Assembly (NCBI GenBank): GCA_964399345.1
Contig: CAYNQE010000007.1
Location: 1-34,466, forward strand
Source of the DNA: UBA2100 sp964399345
Lineage (GTDB): Bacteria; Patescibacteriota; Minisyncoccia; Phycocordibacterales; UBA2100
Direction of reading: 5' to 3'
Length of the DNA: 34,466 nucleotides
How positions within the stretch are numbered: position 1 is the first letter of the stretch; every line of letters begins with the position of its first letter. The notes beneath the pieces are model-generated. The model saw only the letters and a list, made by a program, of their open reading frames with translations. It was not told where the DNA came from and searched no databases. Made by a program: the position numbers and the translations under genes. Below are positions 22,086 to 29,727 of the stretch, one piece after another.

Positions 22086-22796
22086 TTATAGTGTTTTGAG
22101 TATAAATTTCTCTAATTCTATCTCTAAAGACCTTCCCTTTATTCTTGTTGTTTGTACAAGTAGCGCTAACTTAGTGAGGATCTCATCAAGATCTTTGTAA
22201 TTATTTAAAAACTTTTGAGCTTTTTGAAACGGATATGGCTTCATTCCTGACTCCTCTGCAGTCTTAGAACCTCTCGCAAGAGCAATACTCTTTAGCATCC
22301 AAAACATTATCCCGTGAATTTCTTCATCACTTGAGCCGTTTTGTTTTGCTTCTCTAAACAGAGTCCAGAGTTTTTTCTTGTTGCGCTCTCCCAAAGCATC
22401 CGTTAAAGAAAAAGGATTAAATCTTTCTTCCTTTTTTATCGTTCCTTTAAATTCATATATCTTATCTGCACTTTTTTCCAACTTTTTCTTAATAGGTGCT
22501 GTTAATTTAGACTCTAATAGGAAAAAGGGATGTTTTGATTTCTTTATTTTCTCAAGATTATCTAAAACTACTTCCTCTCCTTCTTTATTTGTAAACAAAG
22601 TATCTAAAACTACAATGTATTCACTTTTAAAGAGTGCTTGGGACCCAGTTAGTTCGTCAAAATTATATCCACTTAAAGAATCAGAAGTTACGCGAAAATA
22701 TAGTGCGTCAGGATTCTTTGAAAGCATACTGGTTACAGTTGCACGAACTTTTGCTCGAGCCGAATCAATATCTTCTCCGTAATATACGTACAACAT
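22086..22796 (-). CDS. holA: DNA polymerase III delta subunit-like protein
   Basis: 236 residues. The N-terminus (MLYVYYGEDIDSARAKVRA) and the later FNPFSLTDALGERNKKKLW, EIHGIMFWMLKSIALARG and KPYPFQKAQKFL blocks match the short HolA-like delta proteins of Patescibacteria. The delta subunit opens the sliding clamp as part of the clamp loader. It is shorter than typical HolA (~340) with a degenerate AAA+ part. It starts one base after polA, the last gene of tsaE-polA-holA. Confidence 0.8.
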   Translation of the reverse strand: MLYVYYGEDIDSARAKVRATVTSMLSKNPDALYFRVTSDSLSGYNFDELTGSQALFKSEYIVVLDTLFTNKEGEEVVLDNLEKIKKSKHPFFLLESKLTAPIKKKLEKSADKIYEFKGTIKKEERFNPFSLTDALGERNKKKLWTLFREAKQNGSSDEEIHGIMFWMLKSIALARGSKTAEESGMKPYPFQKAQKFLNNYKDLDEILTKLALLVQTTRIKGRSLEIELEKFILKTL

Positions 22797-22797
22797 A

Positions 22798-25137
22798 CTA
22801 TTCTTTCATCTCTCCCCAATTAGTACCCTTCATAACATCAACTAATATTGGTACCTCTAGTGCTTGTTCCTTACTAAGAACACTTTCCATAATTTTCTTT
22901 ATCTCTCCTGTGACTTCATCTGCTTTCTTCTCACTAATTTCGTAAACCAATTCATCATGAACTTGAAGTACGAGCCTTACATCTTTAAAGAGTTTCTTGT
23001 CACTAAGGTATTTATGAATTCTAACCATGGCAATTTTCACAATGTCAGCCTGTGTTCCTTGAATTGGGGCATTAATGGCCATCCTCTCAGCGGCAGCCCT
23101 AATGTGTGGCATATTAGACTTCATTCCCTCAAAATATCTTCGTCTTCCGAACATGGTTTTTGTATATCCCAATCTTGAAGCGTCCGCTTTTGTTAAATCA
23201 ATCCACTTTGCTAACTCAACGTACTTCTTAAAGTATGTGTCGTAGAAATCTCTAGCTTCCTTTTGAGTAGTTTCTCCTCCAAGGTTTGCCCTAAGTGCAT
23301 TAACCCCCATACCGTAGAGAATTCCAAAGTTAATTACCTTGGCCTGCCTTCTCATGTCCTTAGTTACTTCTTCGGTATCGAAAACTTGAGATGCAACCGC
23401 TGCGTGAATATCTCCTCCTTCTCGGAAAACACTTAAAAGTTTTTTGTCTTCAGACAAAATAGCTGCCACCCTTAATTCAATTTGTGAATAATCAAGTGCG
23501 ACTAACACATTTCCCTTTTCGGCAACAAAAGCATTTCGTATTTTACGGCCGTGCTCTGTTTTTACAGGAATGTTTTGCAAATTTGGGTCTTGGCTCGCCA
23601 TTCTTCCAGTAGTAGTTCCAGCTTGTAGAAACTGTGCGTGCAATCTTCCGTCCTTACCTACCAACGTAGGAAGAGTATCTATGTAGGTGGATAGAAGTTT
23701 TTGTAATTCTCGATAGGCAAAAACATCTTCTATTATAGGGTGTTCTCCTCTTAGCTTTTCAAGTTCTGATTCTTTAGTACTTCTCTGCCCTGTCGAGGTT
23801 CTTTTTTGGTTTTTTGGTTCTAATTCCAATTTATCAAACAGAATTTCTCCTAATTGCTTTGGGGAGTTTATATTAAATTCACCTTCTGCGTGTTTGTAAA
23901 TACGTTTTCTAATTTTATCCAGCTCAGTATGATATTCCTTAGACAATTTACTTAAATATTTAACATTTAACGCTATTCCGTTATCGTCCATGCTTTTCAC
24001 AACTTCAATTAAAGGCTCTTCTATCTCTTTGAAGACGTAAGTTAAATCTCTTTCTTCTATTTGCTTTGTAATCTCTTCTTTAACCTCTTTAAATGTTCCT
24101 CCTTGGACAAAAGCCATTACGTCGTTCCTAGTAGGATTTGTTATATCTGAATTTATAAGCCAGAGAGCAATTTCTGCTTTCTTTAATTGTTCTTCATCAA
24201 TTTCCTCTTCCACTTTTTCCTCTTCGTACTCAACTTCTACGCAGAGAAGTTTTTTTACTCTATCTCCAAGAGTTCTAAATTCTAAATCTAAAAATAATTC
24301 TAAAATACCCTCTGCTTTTATAGACTCCCTCCAAGTACTTCTCGGAATTTTATATTCTATTGGAGCATCTCTTCTAATTGTCGCCAACATCTTAGAGAAA
24401 AAGGCCTCATCCTTTCCTTCTGTGAGTAAATTAATTATTCTCGGCTTAAATCCTTCTTTAAGAAGCTCCTCTTCACTCGCCTCGTATATTTTTTCAAGCG
24501 GCCCGAACGAATCTATTAAACTAGTTGCTGTTTTTTCACCAATGCCTCGTATGCCTGGAATATTGTCAGACAGATCTCCTCTTAATCCCTTGTAGTCGAT
24601 GAGTAAGTCAGGATGAAAACCAAATCTTTCAACTACCCCTTTCTCGTCGTAGATAATAGTGTCTGTTATTCCCTTCTTAAGGGTATAAACAGAAACTCTA
24701 CCTTCCTCAACTAACTGCAAGGTGTCCATGTCGCCTGAAGCAATCACAATATCAATTGGCTCTTTCCTTAGTTGTTCAACAATTGTTCCAAGGCCGTCGT
24801 CTGCTTCAAAACCCTCTGCTTCATAAATTGGAATATTAAACGCAGCAAAAACTTCTCTACTTTTTTTCAATTGGGCTATCAGTTCTGGATCTGTTTTCTT
24901 TCTTCCTCCTTTGTAATCTGCAAAAACTTCGTGTCTGAACGTTGGTTTTGGTAAATCAAAACAAGCCGCAATATAGTCTGGCTTTAAATCCTGAATTATT
25001 TTAATTAGCATCGCAGAAAGCCCGTAAAGTGCTCCTGTTGGTTCTCCTTTACTTGAAGAAAAGTCAGGTAGCGCGTGATACGCACGATGAATTATCGCGT
25101 GGGCGTCCAGTAGTACTAATTTTTTTCTTTTACTCAT
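22798..25137 (-). CDS. polA: DNA polymerase I, with most of the proofreading domain missing
   Basis: 779 residues. Residues 1-290 are the 5'-3' nuclease (EADDGLGTIV, GDMDTLQLV, DYKGLRGDLSDNIPGIRGIG). Residues ~390-779 are the polymerase: TSTGQRSTKESELEKL, LVALDYSQIELRVAA (motif A), RRQAKVINFGILYGMGVNAL (motif B) and VLQVHDELVYEI (motif C). Only ~80-100 residues lie between, versus ~200 in E. coli PolA, and the DTET-type acidic exonuclease motifs are absent, so proofreading is very likely lost. It overlaps tsaE by 8 bases. Confidence 0.95.
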   Translation of the reverse strand: MSKRKKLVLLDAHAIIHRAYHALPDFSSSKGEPTGALYGLSAMLIKIIQDLKPDYIAACFDLPKPTFRHEVFADYKGGRKKTDPELIAQLKKSREVFAAFNIPIYEAEGFEADDGLGTIVEQLRKEPIDIVIASGDMDTLQLVEEGRVSVYTLKKGITDTIIYDEKGVVERFGFHPDLLIDYKGLRGDLSDNIPGIRGIGEKTATSLIDSFGPLEKIYEASEEELLKEGFKPRIINLLTEGKDEAFFSKMLATIRRDAPIEYKIPRSTWRESIKAEGILELFLDLEFRTLGDRVKKLLCVEVEYEEEKVEEEIDEEQLKKAEIALWLINSDITNPTRNDVMAFVQGGTFKEVKEEITKQIEERDLTYVFKEIEEPLIEVVKSMDDNGIALNVKYLSKLSKEYHTELDKIRKRIYKHAEGEFNINSPKQLGEILFDKLELEPKNQKRTSTGQRSTKESELEKLRGEHPIIEDVFAYRELQKLLSTYIDTLPTLVGKDGRLHAQFLQAGTTTGRMASQDPNLQNIPVKTEHGRKIRNAFVAEKGNVLVALDYSQIELRVAAILSEDKKLLSVFREGGDIHAAVASQVFDTEEVTKDMRRQAKVINFGILYGMGVNALRANLGGETTQKEARDFYDTYFKKYVELAKWIDLTKADASRLGYTKTMFGRRRYFEGMKSNMPHIRAAAERMAINAPIQGTQADIVKIAMVRIHKYLSDKKLFKDVRLVLQVHDELVYEISEKKADEVTGEIKKIMESVLSKEQALEVPILVDVMKGTNWGEMKE

Positions 25138-25561
25138 ATTTAATACTACGAGTATCCTCGTTTATGTAGGAGAAGTAAAGGTGCAGAGCTCCATCAAAAA
25201 GTCCGTCAACATTCTTCGGCCATTCCACTACTATTAAATTATCTTTGTCAGCTACTAGCTCGTCCCAATCCAGCACTTTAAGTTGCTCAAGACTCTCTAG
25301 ACGATACGCATCGATATGAATTAGTTGTTTAAAGATTTGATCCTTTAGAGGATATCTTTTTTGTATTATAAAAGTAGGACTTACAATATTTTCAGAAACC
25401 CCAAGTTGCTTTGCTAGGATTTGAGTAAAGGTAGTTTTGCCTGCACCAAGATCTCCGTGGAGGGCAAGTACAGTTGCTGTTGTTAAATTTGGTTTTAAGT
25501 TTGCTAGAAAAAATTCTGCTTCGGTAGTAAATTCCTCCAACGTATATTGTTGCGCGCTCAT
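25130..25561 (-). CDS. tsaE: TsaE, ATPase for tRNA t6A synthesis
   Basis: 143 residues from ATG 25561. Walker A is GDLGAGKTT (36-44), then VSPTFIIQKRYPL, LIHIDAYRLESLEQL and LIVVEWP, all typical of TsaE (YjeE). It supports TsaB/TsaD in making threonylcarbamoyl-adenosine 37 of ANN-decoding tRNAs. An ATG three codons further upstream (25570) is rejected because it is part of a TATAATG -10 box. First gene of tsaE-polA-holA. Confidence 0.92.
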   Translation of the reverse strand: MSAQQYTLEEFTTEAEFFLANLKPNLTTATVLALHGDLGAGKTTFTQILAKQLGVSENIVSPTFIIQKRYPLKDQIFKQLIHIDAYRLESLEQLKVLDWDELVADKDNLIVVEWPKNVDGLFDGALHLYFSYINEDTRSIKYE

Positions 25562-25568
25562 GGAAGTC

Positions 25569-25577
25569 ATTATAGCA
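25569..25577 (-). promoter_or_regulatory. Consensus extended -10 promoter of tsaE-polA-holA, leaderless
   Basis: TGC-TATAAT, seven bases (GACTTCC), then ATG 25561. The perfect -10 hexamer overlaps an upstream in-frame ATG that therefore cannot be in the transcript. Confidence 0.72.
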
Positions 25578-25580
25578 AAG

Positions 25581-25613
25581 TTAAAGGGCCGCCCGAAGTG
25601 GGAGGCCCTTTAA
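25581..25613 (-). terminator. Hairpin ending the small membrane gene
   Basis: A perfect 10-bp stem (TTAAAGGGCC/GGCCCTTTAA) with an inner CCC/GGG pairing lies between the stop of the 25620-25979 gene and the tsaE promoter. The T tract after it is weak (TTTAACTTT). The flank AGATCTTTTAA plus a GGCC-type stem recurs after the gene at 29144. Confidence 0.55.
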
Positions 25614-25619
25614 AAGATC

Positions 25620-25979
25620 TTAGGTGACGAGGATATAGCCACCGCCAATAATGATGCCAAGCATCATCATTCCTGCGATGACACGTCCCCAGCTGATCTT
25701 GGTTAGTACAAACGGTACTGCCTCGATCAGAATGCGAGCGATCAACAGGAATGGAATGATCATAAAGACCTTCCCGTCCAACAGCAGATCCATAAGGATC
25801 ATGACGCTGTCATCGACAACCGCTGACGACTTAACCCAATCGGCTACAATGTCGCCACCTGAGATGATCCACCGTGCCATTGTTGGCAAAAAGTAGATCG
25901 TCGCAATCAGCATCATATAAGCGACGGCTGTCGCCAGAGCCAATTTCGCAACTGGCATAGTAACTCTTGAAAATAACAT
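25620..25979 (-). CDS. Small three-helix membrane protein, higher-GC orphan gene
   Basis: 119 residues with three hydrophobic helices (~10-34, 70-90 and 99-118) and a polar loop containing SGGDIVADWVKSS. I do not recognise the family. I chose ATG 25979 because GGAGG lies 7 bases upstream; a longer in-frame reading to 26045 would begin upstream of the -10 box. It has a full TTGACA/TATTAT promoter and a transcribed leader of about 35 bases. Base composition is richer in G and C than its neighbours. It stands between two leaderless core units. Confidence 0.7.
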   Translation of the reverse strand: MLFSRVTMPVAKLALATAVAYMMLIATIYFLPTMARWIISGGDIVADWVKSSAVVDDSVMILMDLLLDGKVFMIIPFLLIARILIEAVPFVLTKISWGRVIAGMMMLGIIIGGGYILVT

Positions 25980-26016
25980 GATTTTCCTCCGTTTTCTGTC
26001 CCTCAGTCTTAAATAT

Positions 26017-26045
26017 ATAATACCATATTCCCCTCCATTTGTCAA
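26017..26045 (-). promoter_or_regulatory. Strong sigma70-type promoter of the small membrane gene
   Basis: TTGACA (26040-26045 on the minus strand), spacer of exactly 17, TATTAT (26017-26022), followed by a leader with GGAGG. Confidence 0.82.
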
Positions 26046-26098
26046 GGTGAACAGCTTTTCTTCTCTTCTATCAACACGTGTTAAAATTTATGTAATAC

Positions 26099-27793
26099 AT
26101 GGTGCAATTTAATGAAAAAGACCAAGATGAGCGGCTGTCAAAGCTCTACGAACAGGAAGAGGAAGCTCTTGCTAAGGCCCTTTCTACTAAATACGGAGTT
26201 GAATACGTTGACCTAACTCGCCTATCCATAGACACTGACGCATTACGCCTAATCGACGAAAAAGCAGCGCGCGAAATGGAGATAGCTCCCTTTAGAAAAA
26301 TAGGAAAGAAACTTTTCGTTGCAATGCGAGCACCCGGAAGAGCAGACTCCCTTCAGACAATTCAAGAAATGGAAAAGCTTGGGTATCAGGCAAGACTATT
26401 TATGGTTTCAAGTGAATCTCTCTCCCACGCATGGGATCATTACAAAGATCTATCGCACGCGGCTGCAAGTGAGGGTGGTGTTCTTAGTATTTCCTCAGAG
26501 GAAATAGAAAAAATGAAGGAAAAGATGAAAAGCATCAAGGACGTTAAAACAAATGTTGATGAAAGTATTGGCAGTAAAAAGGCACACCGCGTATCCCACG
26601 TTCTTGAAGTATTAATAGGAGGAGGATTAGCACTCCACGCATCCGACATACATATAGAACCAGCAGAAACTACAATACGCGTTCGTTTTCGGTTGGATGG
26701 TATTTTAGTTGATCTACTTGAGTTTGATCACCCAACATACAACCTTCTTCTTTCAAGGATAAAGCTACTTTCAGGATTAAAACTAAACGTTAAAACATCA
26801 GCTCAAGACGGAAGGTTCAGTGTAAAGGTTGCAAAGAACGAAGTAGAAATACGTACATCAATAATTCCCGGAAGCGAAGGAGAAACTGTTGTACTTCGTC
26901 TTCTTGATCCATCTTCGACTGGACTCTCATTAGAATCTTTAGACATGGATCCCTTCCTTCTTAATATGTTTTTAGAGGAGATTAAAAAACCAAACGGGAT
27001 GATCCTAAATACAGGACCAACTGGTTCAGGCAAGACAACAACTCTCTATGCATTCTTAACGGCAGTAAACAAGCCTGGAATTAAAATTATCACCTTAGAA
27101 AACCCTGTTGAGTATCACTTAGACGGAATCGTTCAAACACAAATTGCCAAAGACTACACCTTTGCCTCCGGTCTGCGAAGCATTCTAAGGCAAGACCCTG
27201 ATGTAATCATGGTTGGAGAGATCCGGGATCCTGAAGTAGCAAAAACCGCGGTTCATGCCGCGCTAACTGGGCACTTGGTTTTCTCAACCTTACACACAAA
27301 CAATGCTGCCGGAACCTTCCCTCGACTAATTGATTTAGAAGTGAAACCTGAAATATTAGGAAGTGCTATTAACCTTGCAATGGCACAAAGGCTTGCAAGA
27401 AAACTTTGTGAGCACTGTAAAAAGAGTGTTCCAATTCGAGGAAAAGATAGAGAAAAAATAGATAAGCTTCTATATAACATTCCTCGCCCGGAAGATGTTC
27501 CGAAGAATAGAGATATAATGTGGGAAGCAGTCGGCTGTGAAAAATGTGCAAACTCTGGATACAAAGCACGAGTTGCAATTTACGAGGCGGTTCAAATGGA
27601 TGTAAATGTAGAAAAGGCAGTTCGTTCTAATCCAACAGAATTAGATATATGGAAGGCATCTAGGCCTCAAAAAATACGACGCCTTGCAGAAGACGGTGTT
27701 GTAAAAGTTTTACAAGGAATAACTTCGCTTGATGAATTAGCAAGAGTTGTAGACATAGAAGACGAAGACTTGGTCGCTACAAAAGAATTCTAA
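26099..27793 (+). CDS. pilB: PilB/GspE-family type IV pilus assembly ATPase
   Basis: 564 residues: an N-terminal MshEN-like domain (~1-130) and a central N2 region (HASDIHIEPAETTIRVRFRL). The RecA-like domain has Walker A GPTGSGKT at 306-313, the Asp box (ITLENPVEYHL), Walker B (ILRQDPDVIMVGEIRDPE), and the His box (ALTGHLVFSTLHTNNA). A tetracysteine zinc motif (CEHCKKSVP, then CEKCANSGY) near 438-485 is typical of PilB and distinguishes it from PilT. It powers pilus extension with PilM/N/O and the pilin in this window. An extended TGT-TAAAAT -10 lies 11 bases before the ATG. Confidence 0.93.
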   Translation: MVQFNEKDQDERLSKLYEQEEEALAKALSTKYGVEYVDLTRLSIDTDALRLIDEKAAREMEIAPFRKIGKKLFVAMRAPGRADSLQTIQEMEKLGYQARLFMVSSESLSHAWDHYKDLSHAAASEGGVLSISSEEIEKMKEKMKSIKDVKTNVDESIGSKKAHRVSHVLEVLIGGGLALHASDIHIEPAETTIRVRFRLDGILVDLLEFDHPTYNLLLSRIKLLSGLKLNVKTSAQDGRFSVKVAKNEVEIRTSIIPGSEGETVVLRLLDPSSTGLSLESLDMDPFLLNMFLEEIKKPNGMILNTGPTGSGKTTTLYAFLTAVNKPGIKIITLENPVEYHLDGIVQTQIAKDYTFASGLRSILRQDPDVIMVGEIRDPEVAKTAVHAALTGHLVFSTLHTNNAAGTFPRLIDLEVKPEILGSAINLAMAQRLARKLCEHCKKSVPIRGKDREKIDKLLYNIPRPEDVPKNRDIMWEAVGCEKCANSGYKARVAIYEAVQMDVNVEKAVRSNPTELDIWKASRPQKIRRLAEDGVVKVLQGITSLDELARVVDIEDEDLVATKEF

Positions 27794-27845
27794 TATATCG
27801 TCAACTTTCCAAAACACTCTCCCACTGCTATGGTGGACATAGAAT

Positions 27846-28079
27846 GAAAAAACACCACAATAATGTGGTGCCCTTCATTTCGGAAATAAAATTCTCTAAG
27901 TGATACTTTGCAAAAAAGCAAAGCCGAGTGCTTATCTGAGGATGGAATCAGCACCTTGAGCTTTAGAAAGACGTCAGTTATGACGCATACCTAAAGCTCA
28001 AGACCATTTCGTCCCCGAAAAGTCTCTTATTGACCAGGAGTCTCATCACTTAGAGAATTTTGCCTCCGAAAATGAACTT
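27846..28079 (-). ncRNA. Highly structured independent RNA of about 234 nt, unknown family (6S-like shape)
   Basis: On the minus strand a promoter (TTGACA/TAATAT) leads into a sequence whose ends pair over about 30 positions: 28045-28076 with 27874-27904, including an unbroken 14-bp core ATTCTCTAAGTGAT/ATCACTTAGAGAAT. Inside are four hairpins. They are AGAC-TTTCG...CGAAA-GTCT, a long TTGAGCTTTAG/CTAAAGCTCAA arm with an inner GCGTCA-TAAC-TGACGT, GTGCT/AGCAC, and CTTTGC/GCAAAG. It ends in an intrinsic terminator. No ORF of note. A closing helix plus large bubble plus long apical arm recalls 6S RNA, but I see no decisive signature and none of tmRNA, RNase P or SRP RNA. Confidence 0.72.
27847..27870 (-). 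terminator. Intrinsic terminator of the structured RNA
   Basis: CACCACA-TTAT-TGTGGTG stem-loop followed by six T on the minus strand. There is no T run on the plus strand, which fixes the orientation of the RNA. Confidence 0.85.
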
Positions 28080-28085
28080 GCAAAT

Positions 28086-28113
28086 ATATTAACACGTCAC
28101 ATTCATATGTCAA
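28086..28113 (-). promoter_or_regulatory. Promoter of the structured RNA, overlapping ruvB start
   Basis: TTGACA (28108-28113 on the minus strand), spacer 16, TAATAT (28086-28091). The -35 box covers the ruvB start codon. The plus strand of the -10 area also reads TATATT (28085-28090), a candidate ruvB -10. Confidence 0.7.
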
Positions 28114-29108
28114 CCCCAAAAGACGATAATACCGATATTTTTTTAGACAAAACACTCCGTCCTGATAAATGGGGTGAGTATGTTGGTCAGAAAAGAATAA
28201 AGGAAAATCTATCTATTATGCTTCGTGCAGCGAGCGAAAGAGAACAACCACCCGAACATATTCTCTTTTATGGTCCTCCAGGACTAGGAAAAACTACTCT
28301 TGCACACTTAATAGCGCATGAATCCGGTTCACAAATTCGTATTACCTCGGGCCCTGCTATAGACAAGGTTGGAGACCTTGCATCAATCCTCACAAATCTA
28401 GGAGAAAAGGACATTCTCTTTATCGACGAGATTCATCGCCTAAACAAGAACATCGAAGAAGTCCTCTACCCTGCCATGGAGTCAGGTGTTCTTGATATTA
28501 TTATAGGAAAAGGGCCTTCCGCTAGAACAATTCAGTTGGAACTACCCTCTTTCACTTTAATTGCAGCAACTACTCAAGTTTCCGGCATTTCAAGTCCACT
28601 TAGAAGTCGTTTCTCTGGAGGAACCTTCCGTCTTGAGTATTATAACGAAGAAGAGATTCGTGAAATCATTCTGCGTTCCTCTAAAATACTTGGAGTTGAA
28701 GTTGAAGAAGAAGCCTTGCAGGAAATTGCAAAGCGTAGTCGCTTTACACCGAGAACTGCAAACTTTCTTTTGAAAAGATGTAGGGATTTTGCTCAAGTTC
28801 ATAAAAACAAGCTGGACAAGGAAACTACAAAAAAAGCATTAAAGCTACTAGACGTTGATGATCTTGGATTGAACAACTCTGACCGAGAAATACTTAATGT
28901 AATTATAGATAAATTCAAAGGAGGGCCAGTTGGACTAAAAACACTTTCCGCCGCAACTTCTGAGGAGGAAAGCACCATAGAAGACGTTCACGAACCATAT
29001 TTAATTCAACTTGGACTACTTGAAAGAACGCCAAGAGGGAGAATGGCAACAGCAAGAGCGTACGAACACCTTAATTTAGAAGTTCCTAGTAGATTACAAA
29101 ACGATTAA
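28107..29108 (+). CDS. ruvB: Holliday junction branch migration ATPase RuvB
   Basis: 333 residues, full length. N-terminal LDKTLRPDKWGEYVGQKRIKE, Walker A YGPPGLGKTTLAH (55-67), Walker B ILFIDEIHRLN, sensor 1 LIAATTQVSGISSPLRSRF (with the arginine finger), and the C-terminal winged helix (GGPVGLKTLSAATSEEESTIEDVHEPYLIQLGLLERTPRGR, read in parts) are all present. It drives branch migration with RuvA. It stands alone here, divergent from the structured RNA. Confidence 0.96.
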   Translation: MSTPKDDNTDIFLDKTLRPDKWGEYVGQKRIKENLSIMLRAASEREQPPEHILFYGPPGLGKTTLAHLIAHESGSQIRITSGPAIDKVGDLASILTNLGEKDILFIDEIHRLNKNIEEVLYPAMESGVLDIIIGKGPSARTIQLELPSFTLIAATTQVSGISSPLRSRFSGGTFRLEYYNEEEIREIILRSSKILGVEVEEEALQEIAKRSRFTPRTANFLLKRCRDFAQVHKNKLDKETTKKALKLLDVDDLGLNNSDREILNVIIDKFKGGPVGLKTLSAATSEEESTIEDVHEPYLIQLGLLERTPRGRMATARAYEHLNLEVPSRLQND

Positions 29109-29133
29109 GGCCCCACAGAAACTGCAGGGCCTT
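29107..29133. terminator. Hairpin between convergent ruvB and orphan gene
   Basis: AAGGCCC (29107-29113) pairs with GGGCCTT (29127-29133), with an inner CAG-AAA-CTG. It overlaps the ruvB stop codon. On the minus strand it is preceded by AGATCTTTT, the same flank as at 25611-25620. T runs are weak. Confidence 0.55.
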
Positions 29134-29143
29134 AAAAGATCTG

Positions 29144-29629
29144 TTAAAGAGGGAGTAGGTTTTTCCCGAGATAGCTTCTTTCAATCCCAAGTTCCATGGC
29201 CAAGTCGTGTTCCCACGAAGAACCCTTGGACCCTGCCCATCCCGATATGAAATGCTTCTTTTTCACAAAGTTCGATGAAAAGACTGGTCGATAAAACTTC
29301 TCAAGAAGCTCGTAGTCGTAAGAGTAGTCGCCAGAGCTTGTGCGAATTTGGTGTTGAATCCGCCAAATAGCTTCTTCATAAGGCATCTGGCTGAATACCG
29401 GATATTCATGCGACCTCAGAGTATCTATGGCTTCATTGAAACGGGAGAGATTTAGCTCTTTGGTTCCGAGGCCGCCAGTAGAGATTGGCCCGCAGACCAT
29501 ATCCAACTTTTGCCCCCACGCTACGACAAGCATGTTCATCTGTCCCAAGGCTACCTTAGCAAGCTCTGCGTACGTGCTTGCTCCGTCTAATGCAGCCAAC
29601 TGCCTGTGATCGAATTCTTGTTTAAGCAT
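29144..29629 (-). CDS. Orphan protein, possibly nucleoside-deoxyribosyltransferase-like
   Basis: 161 residues from ATG 29629, chosen because AAAGGG lies about 9 bases upstream; the longer reading to 29698 would start before the promoter. The N-terminal half is helical. MVCGPISTGGLG and, near the C-terminus, HFISGWAGSKGSSWEHDLAMELGI (read in parts) resemble the glycine-rich loop and E/H-D-xxMA helix of DUF4406/nucleoside 2-deoxyribosyltransferase-like folds. That resemblance is weak. Higher G+C, a leader and a Shine-Dalgarno set it apart from leaderless core genes. Confidence 0.68.
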   Translation of the reverse strand: MLKQEFDHRQLAALDGASTYAELAKVALGQMNMLVVAWGQKLDMVCGPISTGGLGTKELNLSRFNEAIDTLRSHEYPVFSQMPYEEAIWRIQHQIRTSSGDYSYDYELLEKFYRPVFSSNFVKKKHFISGWAGSKGSSWEHDLAMELGIERSYLGKNLLPL

Positions 29630-29657
29630 AGTTATTTCCCTTTTGTTGTCTGTCGGC

Positions 29658-29686
29658 ACATTACCAAACCACTCTATAATTAACAA
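29658..29686 (-). promoter_or_regulatory. Promoter of the orphan gene
   Basis: TTGTTA (29681-29686, minus strand), 17-base spacer, TAATGT (29658-29663), then a short leader with AAAGGG before ATG 29629. Confidence 0.6.
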
Positions 29687-29727
29687 GTCTTCCCACACTA
29701 CATATTTTTGTGTAAACTCTAATCAAT

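Noticed and set aside
25980..26045. 22-residue N-terminal extension of the small membrane protein
   Set aside because: The extension spans the TTGACA/TATTAT promoter and the leader; GGAGG marks ATG 25979.
27846..28079. tmRNA, RNase P RNA or SRP RNA as the identity of the structured RNA
   Set aside because: No tRNA-like 3' end with a T-loop and no peptide tag, no GAGGAAAGUC/ACAGA-type RNase P core, and no GGAAGGAAGCAGCC-type SRP apical loop.
29630..29698. 23-residue N-terminal extension of the orphan gene at 29144
   Set aside because: It covers the candidate promoter; the Shine-Dalgarno lies before ATG 29629.
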